19,024 nt of DNA, from the NCBI GenBank assembly GCA_022571135.1, contig JACZYK010000015.1, positions 1 to 19,024 of the forward strand, in the 5' to 3' direction. Made by a program: the position numbers and the translations under genes. Every line of letters begins with the position of its first letter. Within the stretch, counting starts at the first letter, position 1. This document shows positions 8,325-15,355 of this stretch, piece after piece. A model generated the notes under the pieces. That model saw only the letters and a program-made list of their open reading frames with translations. It did no database searches and had not been told where the DNA came from. Origin of the DNA: Bacteroidota bacterium. GTDB taxonomy: Bacteria; Bacteroidota; Rhodothermia; Rhodothermales; UBA10348.

Positions 8325-8384
8325 TTATTAACTTCGACACATACTGGATTGTTGTATCCGAAACACATAACGCTCAGACGCATC

Positions 8385-8663
8385 ATGAGAGAGCATCCCG
8401 AAGACCGGCGCGACAAAATGGTCAGCACGCCGGTCCCTACCGATGCGTTGCCGTCGCCGCGGCAGCTGGCCGAAAAGGACGACATGGTGAAAATCACCAT
8501 CGTACTCAGCAGGGAGAGCGTTTCGTTTTTCAAAGAGATGGCCGGGCAGCACGGCACCCAGTATCAGAAGATGATACGGCGGTTGCTGGATGCCTACGTG
8601 CAGTCTCACAGCCGGCCGACGCAGACGAGCTGGAGTCAAGCCTGGCAAAACCGAAGACCGTGA
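8385..8663 (+). CDS. CopG/BrnA-like ribbon-helix-helix protein
   Basis: A predicted 92-residue DNA-binding protein. The C-terminal part (about residues 40-80) reads MVKITIVLSRESVSFFKEMA, then a second helix with YQKMIRRLLDAYVQSH. This is a ribbon (alternating K-I-T-I-V-L), a helix with S-x-x-x-F-F, and a second helix with Y-Q-x-x-I-x-x-L-L-x-x-Y, as in BrnA/CopG-type antitoxins that bind DNA as dimers. The N-terminal ~38 residues are charged and probably disordered. The ATG at 8385 is preferred over an upstream GTG at 8247 because the longer form would place the AT-rich palindrome inside the gene; its ribosome binding site is weak. No BrnT or other toxin gene is beside it, so it is either an orphan antitoxin or a plain transcription regulator, perhaps of the divergent peptidase. 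Confidence 0.7.
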   Translation: MREHPEDRRDKMVSTPVPTDALPSPRQLAEKDDMVKITIVLSRESVSFFKEMAGQHGTQYQKMIRRLLDAYVQSHSRPTQTSWSQAWQNRRP

Positions 8664-8825
8664 GCGAGTGAACCACTCACGCTGCGCCTGACGGATCTCG
8701 GCCAGAATATTTGAATTGGCAGACCTGTACGCGTAGATTCCGCGCGTGTCCGGGTGGACACTAAAATTCGTTAATTGAACGAGAGAGTACGTGTTCGATC
8801 CCGTGCCGATTGGAGGCAACCAAAG

Positions 8826-9026
8826 ATGCAAGACGGCCCCGATATATTCGTTGTATCCATCGTTCTGATCGTCTTTGGCTTCATCGCTTTGATCCTCAAG
8901 TGGAAAAACGATCTCAAACGTGAGGAAATCCGTGCAGAAAGCGGTGGCAGCATTCTCGGTACGGGCGAACTTCGCGGTCTCATCCAGGAAGCCATGCGCG
9001 ATGCCATGGTCCCCGTAGAAGAATGA
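8826..9026 (+). CDS. small single-pass membrane protein, truncated by an in-frame TGA
   Basis: A 66-residue protein as it stands. GGAGG at 8812-8816 is nine bases before the ATG at 8826 and fixes the start; a TTG at 8775 is less likely. One N-terminal transmembrane helix (IFVVSIVLIVFGFIALILKW) is followed by a charged cytosolic tail (KNDLKREEIRAESGG) and a helical region (GELRGLIQEAMRDAMVPVEE), a PspB-like layout, but no family is recognised. The stop at 9024-9026 appears to interrupt a longer gene, because the same frame continues with coherent coiled-coil-like sequence to 9125. See the separate extension entry. Confidence 0.65.
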   Translation: MQDGPDIFVVSIVLIVFGFIALILKWKNDLKREEIRAESGGSILGTGELRGLIQEAMRDAMVPVEE

Positions 9027-9125
9027 CTCGACCTGATCGAGATGCACATGCGCCGCTTGCCTGAACATGACGCTGAGACCGTCGGGCGTGAGGCCGGCGA
9101 TCCAGACGATCCGACCGAGGACTAA
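9027..9125 (+). pseudogene. in-frame continuation of the small membrane protein after a TGA
   Basis: Directly after the TGA at 9024-9026 the same frame runs 32 more codons, starting LDLIEMHMRRLPEHDAETVG and ending in an acidic tail before TAA at 9123-9125. Joined through one residue, the segment VEE-x-LDLIEMHMRRLPE forms a continuous amphipathic helix. A CGA (Arg) to TGA change would explain it. The full product would be 99 residues. Readthrough or recoding is possible, but I see no stem-loop or selenoprotein context supporting it; mutation or sequencing error is likelier. Confidence 0.55.
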
Positions 9126-9434
9126 AGTCGGTTTCGGTAGCCAGAAGCCAGGTAACGCACCCGTCGAACTCACCGCCCATGTACATGGTGGTCGCATGTC
9201 TATTACGAGAGACACCGACAGCCCCGTCTCTTACACTACTCATCGTTACGGCCCCGACGCGGCGGTCCAGGACCTGAATGTCGGCGACTGAACGGGTTAT
9301 ATCATTCCTCCGGGCTGCATGCAGCAGGAGGTCACCTATATCGGTTTCGTGCCCGGTCAGCTGCAATTAGTTATTCTTCGTGAAATGACGACTAACAGAC
9401 GAATAAAACCAGCTGTACGATTTCAGGGAAAAAA
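9126..9434. other. intergenic region, no recognisable gene
   Basis: About 310 bases with no supported gene. A plus-strand frame stays open from 9067, overlapping the previous gene in another frame, to a TGA at 9289-9291 and resumes to about 9435 (containing GYIIPPGCMQQEVTYIGFVP). A minus-strand frame from 9366 is open across the same DNA. Neither has a ribosome binding site or a recognised product. The last ~70 bases are richer in A and T and presumably hold the promoter of the glycine-zipper gene. Confidence 0.4.
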
Positions 9435-9614
9435 ATGACGAAGGAATCGAAAAAGCTGCCCATCGATCCGAACAAATTCGGGGCCGGAATGGCGATCGGT
9501 GTAGGCGTAGGCGTGGCGCTCGGCGCCGCGCTGGGAAATATTGCCGTAGGCGTTGCGGTTGGGGCGGGGATCGGAGTCGCCATTGGGGCGGCGCTTTCCG
9601 CGCGTTCGAAATGA
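9435..9614 (+). CDS. small glycine-zipper membrane protein
   Basis: A 59-residue protein. AGGGA at 9425-9429 lies five bases before the ATG. After a short polar N-terminus (MTKESKKLPIDPNKF) almost all residues are Gly, Ala, Val or Ile in a small-xxx-small pattern (GAGMAIGVGVGVALGAALG, then GVAVGAGIGVAIGAAL), ending ARSK. The two hydrophobic halves are separated by Asn-Ile and suggest a tightly packed helical hairpin in the membrane. Glycine-zipper proteins are known in outer-membrane lipoproteins and bacteriocin-like peptides; there is no signal peptidase site or double-glycine leader here. It overlaps the next gene by ATGA, indicating translational coupling with a membrane methyltransferase. 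Function unknown. Confidence 0.75.
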   Translation: MTKESKKLPIDPNKFGAGMAIGVGVGVALGAALGNIAVGVAVGAGIGVAIGAALSARSK

Positions 9615-10135
9615 TGGAGACAACTCCTGACGAGATCGACAAGGCACGAAAGAACAGTGATCCGACCGCGCCGCCGCATCCGGGCGTACACATGCCCCCG
9701 CCGCTTCTGTTCGTTTTCGCACTGGGCGCCGGGCGGATGCTTCACGGTTGGAAGCCGCTCTCGATCGCGGGACAAATGGAAAGCCCATTTGCGGCGGTCA
9801 TCGGTTGGTGTCTGATTGTGCTGGGAAGTGTGATTTACGTGTGGGCTATACGGACGTTTGCACGGGACGGCAATCCGACGATGCCAAATCGTCCGGTAAA
9901 GATTCTTTCAACAGACGGTCCATACCGGATGAGCAGGAATCCCCGGTATACGTCTCTCTTTGCGGTCTATCTGGGCGTTTCGTTGCTCATCAACGCTCTC
10001 TGGCCTGTCCTCCTTTTTCCGGCCGTATGGGCTGGTTTCCAATACTGGATTATCCCCAGGGAGGAGCGCTATTTGACCGAGGCGTTCGGGAGTCAGTTCA
10101 GCGAATACTGCGCGCGCGTAAGACGCTGGATCTGA
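9611..10135 (+). CDS. ICMT/PEMT-like integral membrane methyltransferase
   Basis: A 174-residue inner-membrane protein of the isoprenylcysteine carboxyl methyltransferase-like family, which transfers a methyl group from S-adenosylmethionine to a lipidic or thiol/carboxyl substrate. Evidence is the pair of C-terminal signatures: GPYRMSRNPRY (residues 103-113) and EERYLTEAFG followed by YCARVRRWI (151-174). Hydrophobic helices lie at about 30-44, 60-83 and 115-148. The N-terminal 28 residues are polar and proline-rich. The start codon overlaps the stop of the glycine-zipper gene (ATGA, 9611-9614). The bacterial substrate is usually unknown; the tight coupling hints that the glycine-zipper protein is a partner or substrate, which is inference. 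Confidence 0.87.
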   Translation: MMETTPDEIDKARKNSDPTAPPHPGVHMPPPLLFVFALGAGRMLHGWKPLSIAGQMESPFAAVIGWCLIVLGSVIYVWAIRTFARDGNPTMPNRPVKILSTDGPYRMSRNPRYTSLFAVYLGVSLLINALWPVLLFPAVWAGFQYWIIPREERYLTEAFGSQFSEYCARVRRWI

Positions 10136-10217
10136 TTGTCGGTGGCCTCCTACGGCCAATTGGAAGCCCGTGCCGTCGGGATTACATTGCCCTCACGCCC
10201 ACCAACCCCGCAGCGCC

Positions 10218-11147
10218 ATGACCGTTCGACCCGCACGCTTCGCGGCGGCGGTTTCTGCCGTCGTCCTCGTTCTCTCGTCCTGCTCAGATACCGGTGAACG
10301 ATCCTCCTCCGACACGACTGCCGACGTAGTTCCGCACAAAATCGTCTTCCAGACCTATCGGGATGGAAACGGGGAAATCTACTCGATGAACACCGACGGT
10401 ACAGATCTGACGAATCTCACCCGTCACGATTCGCTCGATTACCATCCCTCCGGCTCTCTGGATGGCCACAAGGTGACCTTCATTTCGGGTCGGGACGGAA
10501 ACCAGGAGATCTACTCCATGAACGAGGACGGGAGCGGCCCGGTACGCATTACCGATCATCCTGCAGCTGATATCGATCCGTCTTTCTCGCAGGACGGTAC
10601 CCGAATTGTCTTCGACTCGGACCGGGAAGGCAACGTCGAGATCTACGTCGCCGCGGCCGAAGGAGCGGATCCGGTCAATATTTCGAATCACTCGGCAACC
10701 GACAGCCATCCGTTCTGGTCGCCGGTGGACGAACGGATCGCTTTTCAATCGAACAGATACCACCCTGCAGGCGACTCGATGGACATTTACGTGATGTATT
10801 CGGATGGATCCGGAGTGATGCGGCTGACCGATCACGAAGCCGACGACCGGTATCCGTCATGGTCCCCGGACGGAAGCAGAATCGCCTTCAGTTCCGACCG
10901 GGCGGGTGTTATGAACATTTACACGATGGATGCAGACGGGTCGAACGTCGAGCGGTTGACGTCAACCGACACGGAAGACCTTGCTCCCGCCTGGTCGCCG
11001 GACGGATCTTTGCTCACTTTCGTTTCGAGACGAGACGGCAACATGGAAATCTACGTGATCGGTGCGGACGGATCAGGCGAGAGAAATCTCACGAACCATC
11101 CGGCATCCGACAGTAATCCACGCTGGTTGCCGGTCAATCGGTTATGA
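10218..11147 (+). CDS. TolB-like PD40 beta-propeller lipoprotein
   Basis: A predicted 309-residue lipoprotein. The ATG at 10218 is chosen because it gives a lipoprotein signal (MTVRPARF, hydrophobic core, lipobox L-S-S-C22) followed by a serine-rich linker. The remainder is six or seven PD40/WD40-like repeats (KIVFQTYRDGNGEIYSMNTD, HKVTFISGRDGNQEIYSMNE, SWSPDGSRIAFSSDRAG, AWSPDGSLLTFVSRRDGN), each with the D-G-x-x-I-Y-x-M and W-S-P-D-G-x-x-I-A-F motifs of the TolB propeller. It lacks the N-terminal TolB domain, so it is not TolB itself; ligand or partner is unknown. Ser at +2 favours outer-membrane sorting. Its stop overlaps the agmatinase-family start by ATGA, so both are on one transcript. 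No ribosome binding site is evident upstream. A longer frame starts at 10170, but that start is not supported. Confidence 0.88.
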   Translation: MTVRPARFAAAVSAVVLVLSSCSDTGERSSSDTTADVVPHKIVFQTYRDGNGEIYSMNTDGTDLTNLTRHDSLDYHPSGSLDGHKVTFISGRDGNQEIYSMNEDGSGPVRITDHPAADIDPSFSQDGTRIVFDSDREGNVEIYVAAAEGADPVNISNHSATDSHPFWSPVDERIAFQSNRYHPAGDSMDIYVMYSDGSGVMRLTDHEADDRYPSWSPDGSRIAFSSDRAGVMNIYTMDADGSNVERLTSTDTEDLAPAWSPDGSLLTFVSRRDGNMEIYVIGADGSGERNLTNHPASDSNPRWLPVNRL

Positions 11148-11955
11148 ATTCCCATCTTCCCTTCCAGTCTGTAGCAGTCCTGGGCGTACCCTTCGACGAA
11201 CACTCGTCATTCCTGCAGGGTCCGGCGAAAGCGCCCCAAAGAATACGGGAAGCCCTTCGCTCAGGATCGACGAACCTGTGCGTCGAATCCGGTTTTGATC
11301 TGGGTGAGGACGAACGCTGGCGGGACGCGGGCGATATGTCGTTCGATGAGAACACTCCTCCTTTCGAACAAATTGAAAAGGAGATAGCTGAGCTTCTCGA
11401 AACCGGTTCGCGTGTGCTGACGCTCGGGGAGATCACTCGATCACCTATCCAATTCTTCGAGCGTACTCAAGAAAATATTCTCAGTTGACGGTCGTTCAGC
11501 TCGATGCCCACCCGGATCTCTACGACGAACTGGATGGAAACCGTCTGTCTCACGCGTGCCCGTTTGCCCGTGTGATGGAGGAAAAGTTGATATCCCGCCT
11601 GATGCAGATTGGAATCCGAACGATGAATCCACATCAACGGCATCAGGCAGAGCGATTTCTTGTTGAAATTGTGGAGGCGCGCCTCTGGAGTCTGGAGGCA
11701 TTGGCTACGATCGATGGCCCTGTCTACCTGACCCTCGATCTGGACGTTCTCGATCCTGCCTTCGCTCCCGGTGTGTCGCATCACGAGCCTGGAGGGTTGA
11801 CCACTCGTGACGTGCTCGGGATTATTCAGAAGATGCCCGGCAAGATCGTCGGCGCCGACATTGTCGAGTACAACCCGGATCGAGATCCGGTCGGCGTCAC
11901 GGCCATGGTCGGGGCCAAGTTTCTGAAAGAGATTGTCGCAAGAATGCTGGGTTGA
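11144..11955 (+). pseudogene. speB: agmatinase/ureohydrolase family gene with a one-base deletion
   Basis: The intact enzyme would hydrolyse a guanidino compound (agmatine to putrescine and urea is typical) using two Mn ions in the cytoplasm. The first part (11144 to about 11427) reads VAVLGVPFDEHSSFLQGPAKAPQRIREAL in pieces typical of the family N-terminus. At the G-run 11426-11429 the frame is lost: CTC GGGG A GATCAC has four Gs where five would give the catalytic GGDHS motif. From 11428 another frame continues GDHSITYPILRAYSRKYSQL, then TVVQLDAHPDLYDE, SHACPFARVME, LDLDVLDPAFAPG and EPGGL to the stop at 11953-11955, so all metal ligands (GGDH, DAHPD, DLDVLD) are present. The rebuilt protein has about 270 residues, slightly shorter than usual. 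The substrate could also be another guanidino compound. The lesion may be mutation, assembly error or frameshifting at the G-run. Confidence 0.85.
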
Positions 11956-12011
11956 AAACCAGGCCGTGTCCGAACCGCACAGGCGCCGCCGCTTCCGGCT
12001 CAGACGATGTC

Positions 12012-14174
12012 TCAGAAGAGCAGATAAGCTGTCTGCGCGACGATGATGGTCACGATGATTGCGATACCGAGCGGCATGAGAGCTCCGAGCGTAGTCCACC
12101 GAATACTTCGCGTTTCCTTATAGATCGTCCAGATGGTCGTAGAACAGGGATTATGAAGGACCGAAAAGAGCATGAGGCTTACGGCTGTCAATACGGTCCA
12201 TCCTTGCTGCTCGACGAGAAGCACCCTCAACTGCTCGAGCGTTTCGAACTCGAACATCATCGCTCCACCCACATACGTCATGAGAATCGTCGGCACGACA
12301 ATTTCGTTTGCAGGGATGGCCACGATGTAAGCGAGAAGAATTACGCCGTCCAGACCCATCACTCGACCGGGAGCATCCAGAAACGACGAAACGTGTATTG
12401 CGATCGTCTGGTCTCCGACGCTGATGTTCGAAAGCAACCAAATCAGTCCGCCGGCAGGAGCCGCCATCACGATCGCGCGAAAGAGCACGAAGAGCGTACG
12501 ATCAATCAGAGAAGTATAGATGATCTGTCCGATGTTAGGTCGCCGATAGGGTGAAAGTTCAAGCGTAAAACTGCTCGATTCACCCTTGAGAACACTCCTG
12601 GAAAGCGCCCACGAGACAAGAAATGTGAAAAAAATACCGACCATTACAGCGCCGACAACCGCGCCTGCAGCCACCACGGAGGCGAGTGCGGGAGGGAAGG
12701 AGGCTGCCACGAAAACGACCGCCAGCATGATGAGTGTCGGATATCGGCCGTTGCACGGAACGAAGTTATTCGTCAGGATCGCGACAAGCCGCTCTCGCGG
12801 AGAATCGATGATCCGGCAGGCGATCACGCCGGCGGCGTTGCATCCGAATCCCATGCTCATGGTGAGCGCCTGCTTTCCGTGTCCGCCGACAAACCTGAAT
12901 ATTCGATCCAGATTGAATGCGACACGGGGCAGATATCCAAGATTTTCGAGTATCGTGAACATGGGAAAAAAGATCGCCATTGGCGGGAGCATGACCGCCG
13001 TAACCCACGCTAGACCCCGGTAAACGCCGTGCCACAGAAAGCCCGTAAGCCACCACGGTGCCCCGATGGCCTCAAACCCGTCGGCCGCAACGCCCTCGAA
13101 CCAGAAGAGTCCCTGTGCGATCAGACTGGATGGATAATTGGCGCCGACGATCGTGATCCAGAACAACAGGGCGAGCCCGAGAAACATGATCGGCAATCCC
13201 CATATTTTCGACGTCAGGATGCGGTCAAGGGTTTGATCCCAATTGCGCCCCTCGGGTCGTGAAGACTTTACCGAGCGGTCGGCGATCGACTCTGCGTCGC
13301 TGTATATGGCATGAATAATCTGATCGCGAAACGAGCTCTGAAGGCTCCGCCGAAGTTCGTCAGCGCGCCTCAGGATGTCTTTCTGAGGAGACGAATCCAC
13401 CGAGAATCCCCCACTTTCTACTGCCTCGCTGACTCTCTCGTCGCCCTCCAGGAGGCGCATGGCAACCCATCTTCCATTCGAAAGACCGGGATTCGTCGTT
13501 TGTAGTCGACAAGCAATATCGGTGACGGCCTCGCGGAGTTCACCCGACATGTTGATCCGGTGGGGTTTTGTAATTACGTCGCCAACGGCCACGCTACGGA
13601 TTGCCCGGGTGAGTTCGGGTAAGCCATGCCCGGTCCGGGCGATCGTGGGGATGACCGGTACTCCAAGATATTCAGACAGTGCCTGATCGTCGATTCTGAT
13701 GCCCTTACGCCTCGCTTCATCCATCAAATTCAGACAGACGACGGCACGATCCGTGACTTCAAGAATCTGGAGTACGAGGTTCAAATTTCTCTCGAGCGTG
13801 GTCGCATCGACGACGATCACGGTGCAATCGGGCTGCCCGAAGAGAATAAAATCACGGGCAATCTCTTCGTCTGTCGACGCGGAGAGGAGCGAGTACGTAC
13901 CCGGGAGGTCGACCAGTTTGAAGCGATGACCGTCGACGGCGAAACCTCCTTCGGCCCGGACGACGGTTTTTCCCGGCCAGTTGCCTACGTGTTGTCTGAG
14001 TCCGGTCAGGTCGTTGAATACGGTGCTCTTACCCGTATTGGGATTGCCCGCGAGCGCCACGACAAAATCCCACCCCTCGGTATCGAGTCCGAGCTGGAGT
14101 CCGCCCGTGCCGCACCCTTCACAGGCTTTTTTCGAAGGACGACAGAAGAACGACATGGATTTCGCCAGGCTCAT
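12012..14174 (-). CDS. feoB: FeoB-type ferrous iron (or Mn) transporter
   Basis: A 720-residue inner-membrane protein importing divalent metal, coupled to a cytosolic G-domain. G1 is GNPNTGKST (43-51), G2 the T of NWPGKT (T70), G3 DLPG (89-92), G4 NLMD (149-152). The N-terminal tail has Cys11, Cys18 and Cys21 (a C-x-x-C motif), unlike E. coli FeoB. The membrane part from about residue 330 contains the nucleoside-recognition-like gates: MGFGCNAAGVIACR, and NNFVPCNGRYPT in place of the enterobacterial SCSARLPVY motif; the Cys of each gate is kept. The C-terminus ends in a hydrophobic helix without a FeoC-like domain. The start overlaps the stop of the upstream FeoA fusion by ATGA (14171-14174), so translation is coupled. 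The family is almost certain; Fe(II) versus Mn(II) preference is open given the MntR-like residues in its operon partner. Confidence 0.95.
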   Translation of the reverse strand: MSLAKSMSFFCRPSKKACEGCGTGGLQLGLDTEGWDFVVALAGNPNTGKSTVFNDLTGLRQHVGNWPGKTVVRAEGGFAVDGHRFKLVDLPGTYSLLSASTDEEIARDFILFGQPDCTVIVVDATTLERNLNLVLQILEVTDRAVVCLNLMDEARRKGIRIDDQALSEYLGVPVIPTIARTGHGLPELTRAIRSVAVGDVITKPHRINMSGELREAVTDIACRLQTTNPGLSNGRWVAMRLLEGDERVSEAVESGGFSVDSSPQKDILRRADELRRSLQSSFRDQIIHAIYSDAESIADRSVKSSRPEGRNWDQTLDRILTSKIWGLPIMFLGLALLFWITIVGANYPSSLIAQGLFWFEGVAADGFEAIGAPWWLTGFLWHGVYRGLAWVTAVMLPPMAIFFPMFTILENLGYLPRVAFNLDRIFRFVGGHGKQALTMSMGFGCNAAGVIACRIIDSPRERLVAILTNNFVPCNGRYPTLIMLAVVFVAASFPPALASVVAAGAVVGAVMVGIFFTFLVSWALSRSVLKGESSSFTLELSPYRRPNIGQIIYTSLIDRTLFVLFRAIVMAAPAGGLIWLLSNISVGDQTIAIHVSSFLDAPGRVMGLDGVILLAYIVAIPANEIVVPTILMTYVGGAMMFEFETLEQLRVLLVEQQGWTVLTAVSLMLFSVLHNPCSTTIWTIYKETRSIRWTTLGALMPLGIAIIVTIIVAQTAYLLF

Positions 14175-15193
14175 GGGGAATCGCTTGGCTGCGGTGTGAC
14201 GATTCGCTCGATCTCGATCCTGTCCGTTTCCTCGGATCGTAGCGCCACGAGGGCTCCTCTGATCCGATAAGCGCGTGGACTCCCCAGCGCGGCGTCAAAC
14301 TCGTACAATACCTCCGTGCCGGGCGTTAGACCGAGGTCGAGCAGGCGTCTCCGGCTGAGCCCCTCATTGTTCAGCCCCACGACGCGTCCCTTTTCTCCGG
14401 AGCGTAGAGACGTGAGTAACAGCGGTGGTCGTACCGGGTGTGCCAGCTCTCGGACGAATACATTCGCCGCTGCAACATGGGTCAACTCGTATTCTCTTTC
14501 CCCATCCCAGAGAACGAGACTGCCGTCATCAGCCTCGAGTATTTCGATCGACATGCCGGTCACGAGTCCGGACTTGACGACCTGCGAAAAAATGGCGGCC
14601 GGCTCGTCTTCGAGGTGCACGATCATGGCAGGTTTCCCGATCTCCCAGTCTATCAGGGCGTGGCTTTCTTCCCTTTCGATTGAACCCGTACCCGTCGGGA
14701 TGGGATCGCCGTGCGGATCGCGTATCGGGAAGCCCAATCTTGCCTCCAGAGCGTCGATTTCAGCCCGCGACATGGTGTGTTCGCGGCGATCGGCCTCCTC
14801 ATGAAGCGATCCGAGAGGAACGCGCAATTCATCGAAGAGGTATCGCTCGAGGAGTCGGTGCGCCCTGATGACCTGTAGTGCCAACTTACTCCCTTGCCGT
14901 GTCAGGATGGCTCCTCCACCCGTAATCTGGACTAGTCCACGTTTTTCCAACTCGGCCAGTTGTTCCACCACGCTCGACATCCTCTGATGAAACGAACCGG
15001 CGAGCGATTCGACCGTCGCCAGATTTCCCTGGAGCTCTCGCGCATGAATGTGTTTCAGATAGTCTTCCAGAAGAGCACGTTCGGACAACGCCCGGGCAGT
15101 TCGTAGTCGTTCGAGAATGCCGATACGAGGCCAGAGAAGCGCCGCTGACGCGAGAGCTAGAGAAAGCAGGACGATCAAAAGATACTGCGGCAT
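14171..15193 (-). CDS. membrane-anchored DtxR/MntR-like regulator fused to FeoA domains
   Basis: Domains in order (340 residues from the ATG at 15191-15193): one transmembrane helix (4-22); a winged helix (about 38-105) with LEDYLKHIH, SSVVEQLAELEKRGLV and LTRQG, like DtxR; the DtxR dimerisation domain with AHRLLERYL (H112, E116) and HEEADRREHTMS (H131, D135, E138, H139); a beta SH3-like domain (about 185-250); and a C-terminal FeoA domain (about 256-333; LRSGEKGRVVGL, RRRLLDLGLTPGTEV). By alignment from memory, DtxR Met10 and Cys102 correspond to D44 and D135, both acidic as in MntR (D8, E99). The role would be metal-sensing control of the operon and/or a FeoA partner for FeoB, held at the membrane. 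The start is uncertain: AAGGAG abuts this ATG directly, while a GTG at 15268 would add 25 residues but has no ribosome binding site. Confidence 0.85.
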   Translation of the reverse strand: MPQYLLIVLLSLALASAALLWPRIGILERLRTARALSERALLEDYLKHIHARELQGNLATVESLAGSFHQRMSSVVEQLAELEKRGLVQITGGGAILTRQGSKLALQVIRAHRLLERYLFDELRVPLGSLHEEADRREHTMSRAEIDALEARLGFPIRDPHGDPIPTGTGSIEREESHALIDWEIGKPAMIVHLEDEPAAIFSQVVKSGLVTGMSIEILEADDGSLVLWDGEREYELTHVAAANVFVRELAHPVRPPLLLTSLRSGEKGRVVGLNNEGLSRRRLLDLGLTPGTEVLYEFDAALGSPRAYRIRGALVALRSEETDRIEIERIVTPQPSDSP

Positions 15194-15318
15194 CTCCTTG
15201 ACTTTTTTGGTTACGGCGGGGTATATCCCGGAAGCGTTCCCGCGTTCCGATGGTTGAGGAAAGGACACCCGGAATGGATTACACCTGGCAAAAGAAGTAG
15301 TACCGAGAGGCCACGTAA

Positions 15319-15334
15319 GATAGTCGAATCTATC
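15319..15334. promoter_or_regulatory. inverted repeat between feoA-fusion gene and small exported protein gene
   Basis: GATAG-TCGAAT-CTATC lies in the divergent spacer between the metal-uptake operon (minus) and the small exported protein gene (plus). Five-base arms around a six-base spacer are compatible with a dimeric regulator site, and a DtxR-type protein is encoded next door. It does not match a canonical DtxR or MntR box that I can recall, so it is only a candidate. Confidence 0.22.
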
Positions 15335-15355
15335 CCCACCGAATCGGAGACGGAC

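Noticed and set aside
8385..8663. Complete BrnT/BrnA-type toxin-antitoxin module
   Set aside because: Only the antitoxin-like RHH protein is visible; neither neighbour (M20 peptidase, small membrane protein) resembles a toxin.
9024..9026. TGA as selenocysteine or reassigned codon
   Set aside because: No SECIS-like stem-loop is evident, the residue sits in a plain amphipathic helix, and TGA is used as a normal stop elsewhere in the window.
8328..9215. Minus-strand open frame of 295 codons across the RHH and small membrane protein genes
   Set aside because: Its product matches nothing I recognise, while the opposite strand carries an RHH motif, a transmembrane helix and a good ribosome binding site.
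9067..9291. Plus-strand 74-codon frame after the small membrane protein
   Set aside because: It overlaps the in-frame continuation of the preceding gene, has no ribosome binding site and no recognisable product.
13626..14270. Plus-strand frame of 214 codons opposite the start of feoB
   Set aside because: Antisense shadow of the FeoB G-domain, where GNPNTGKST, DLPG and NLMD are unambiguous.
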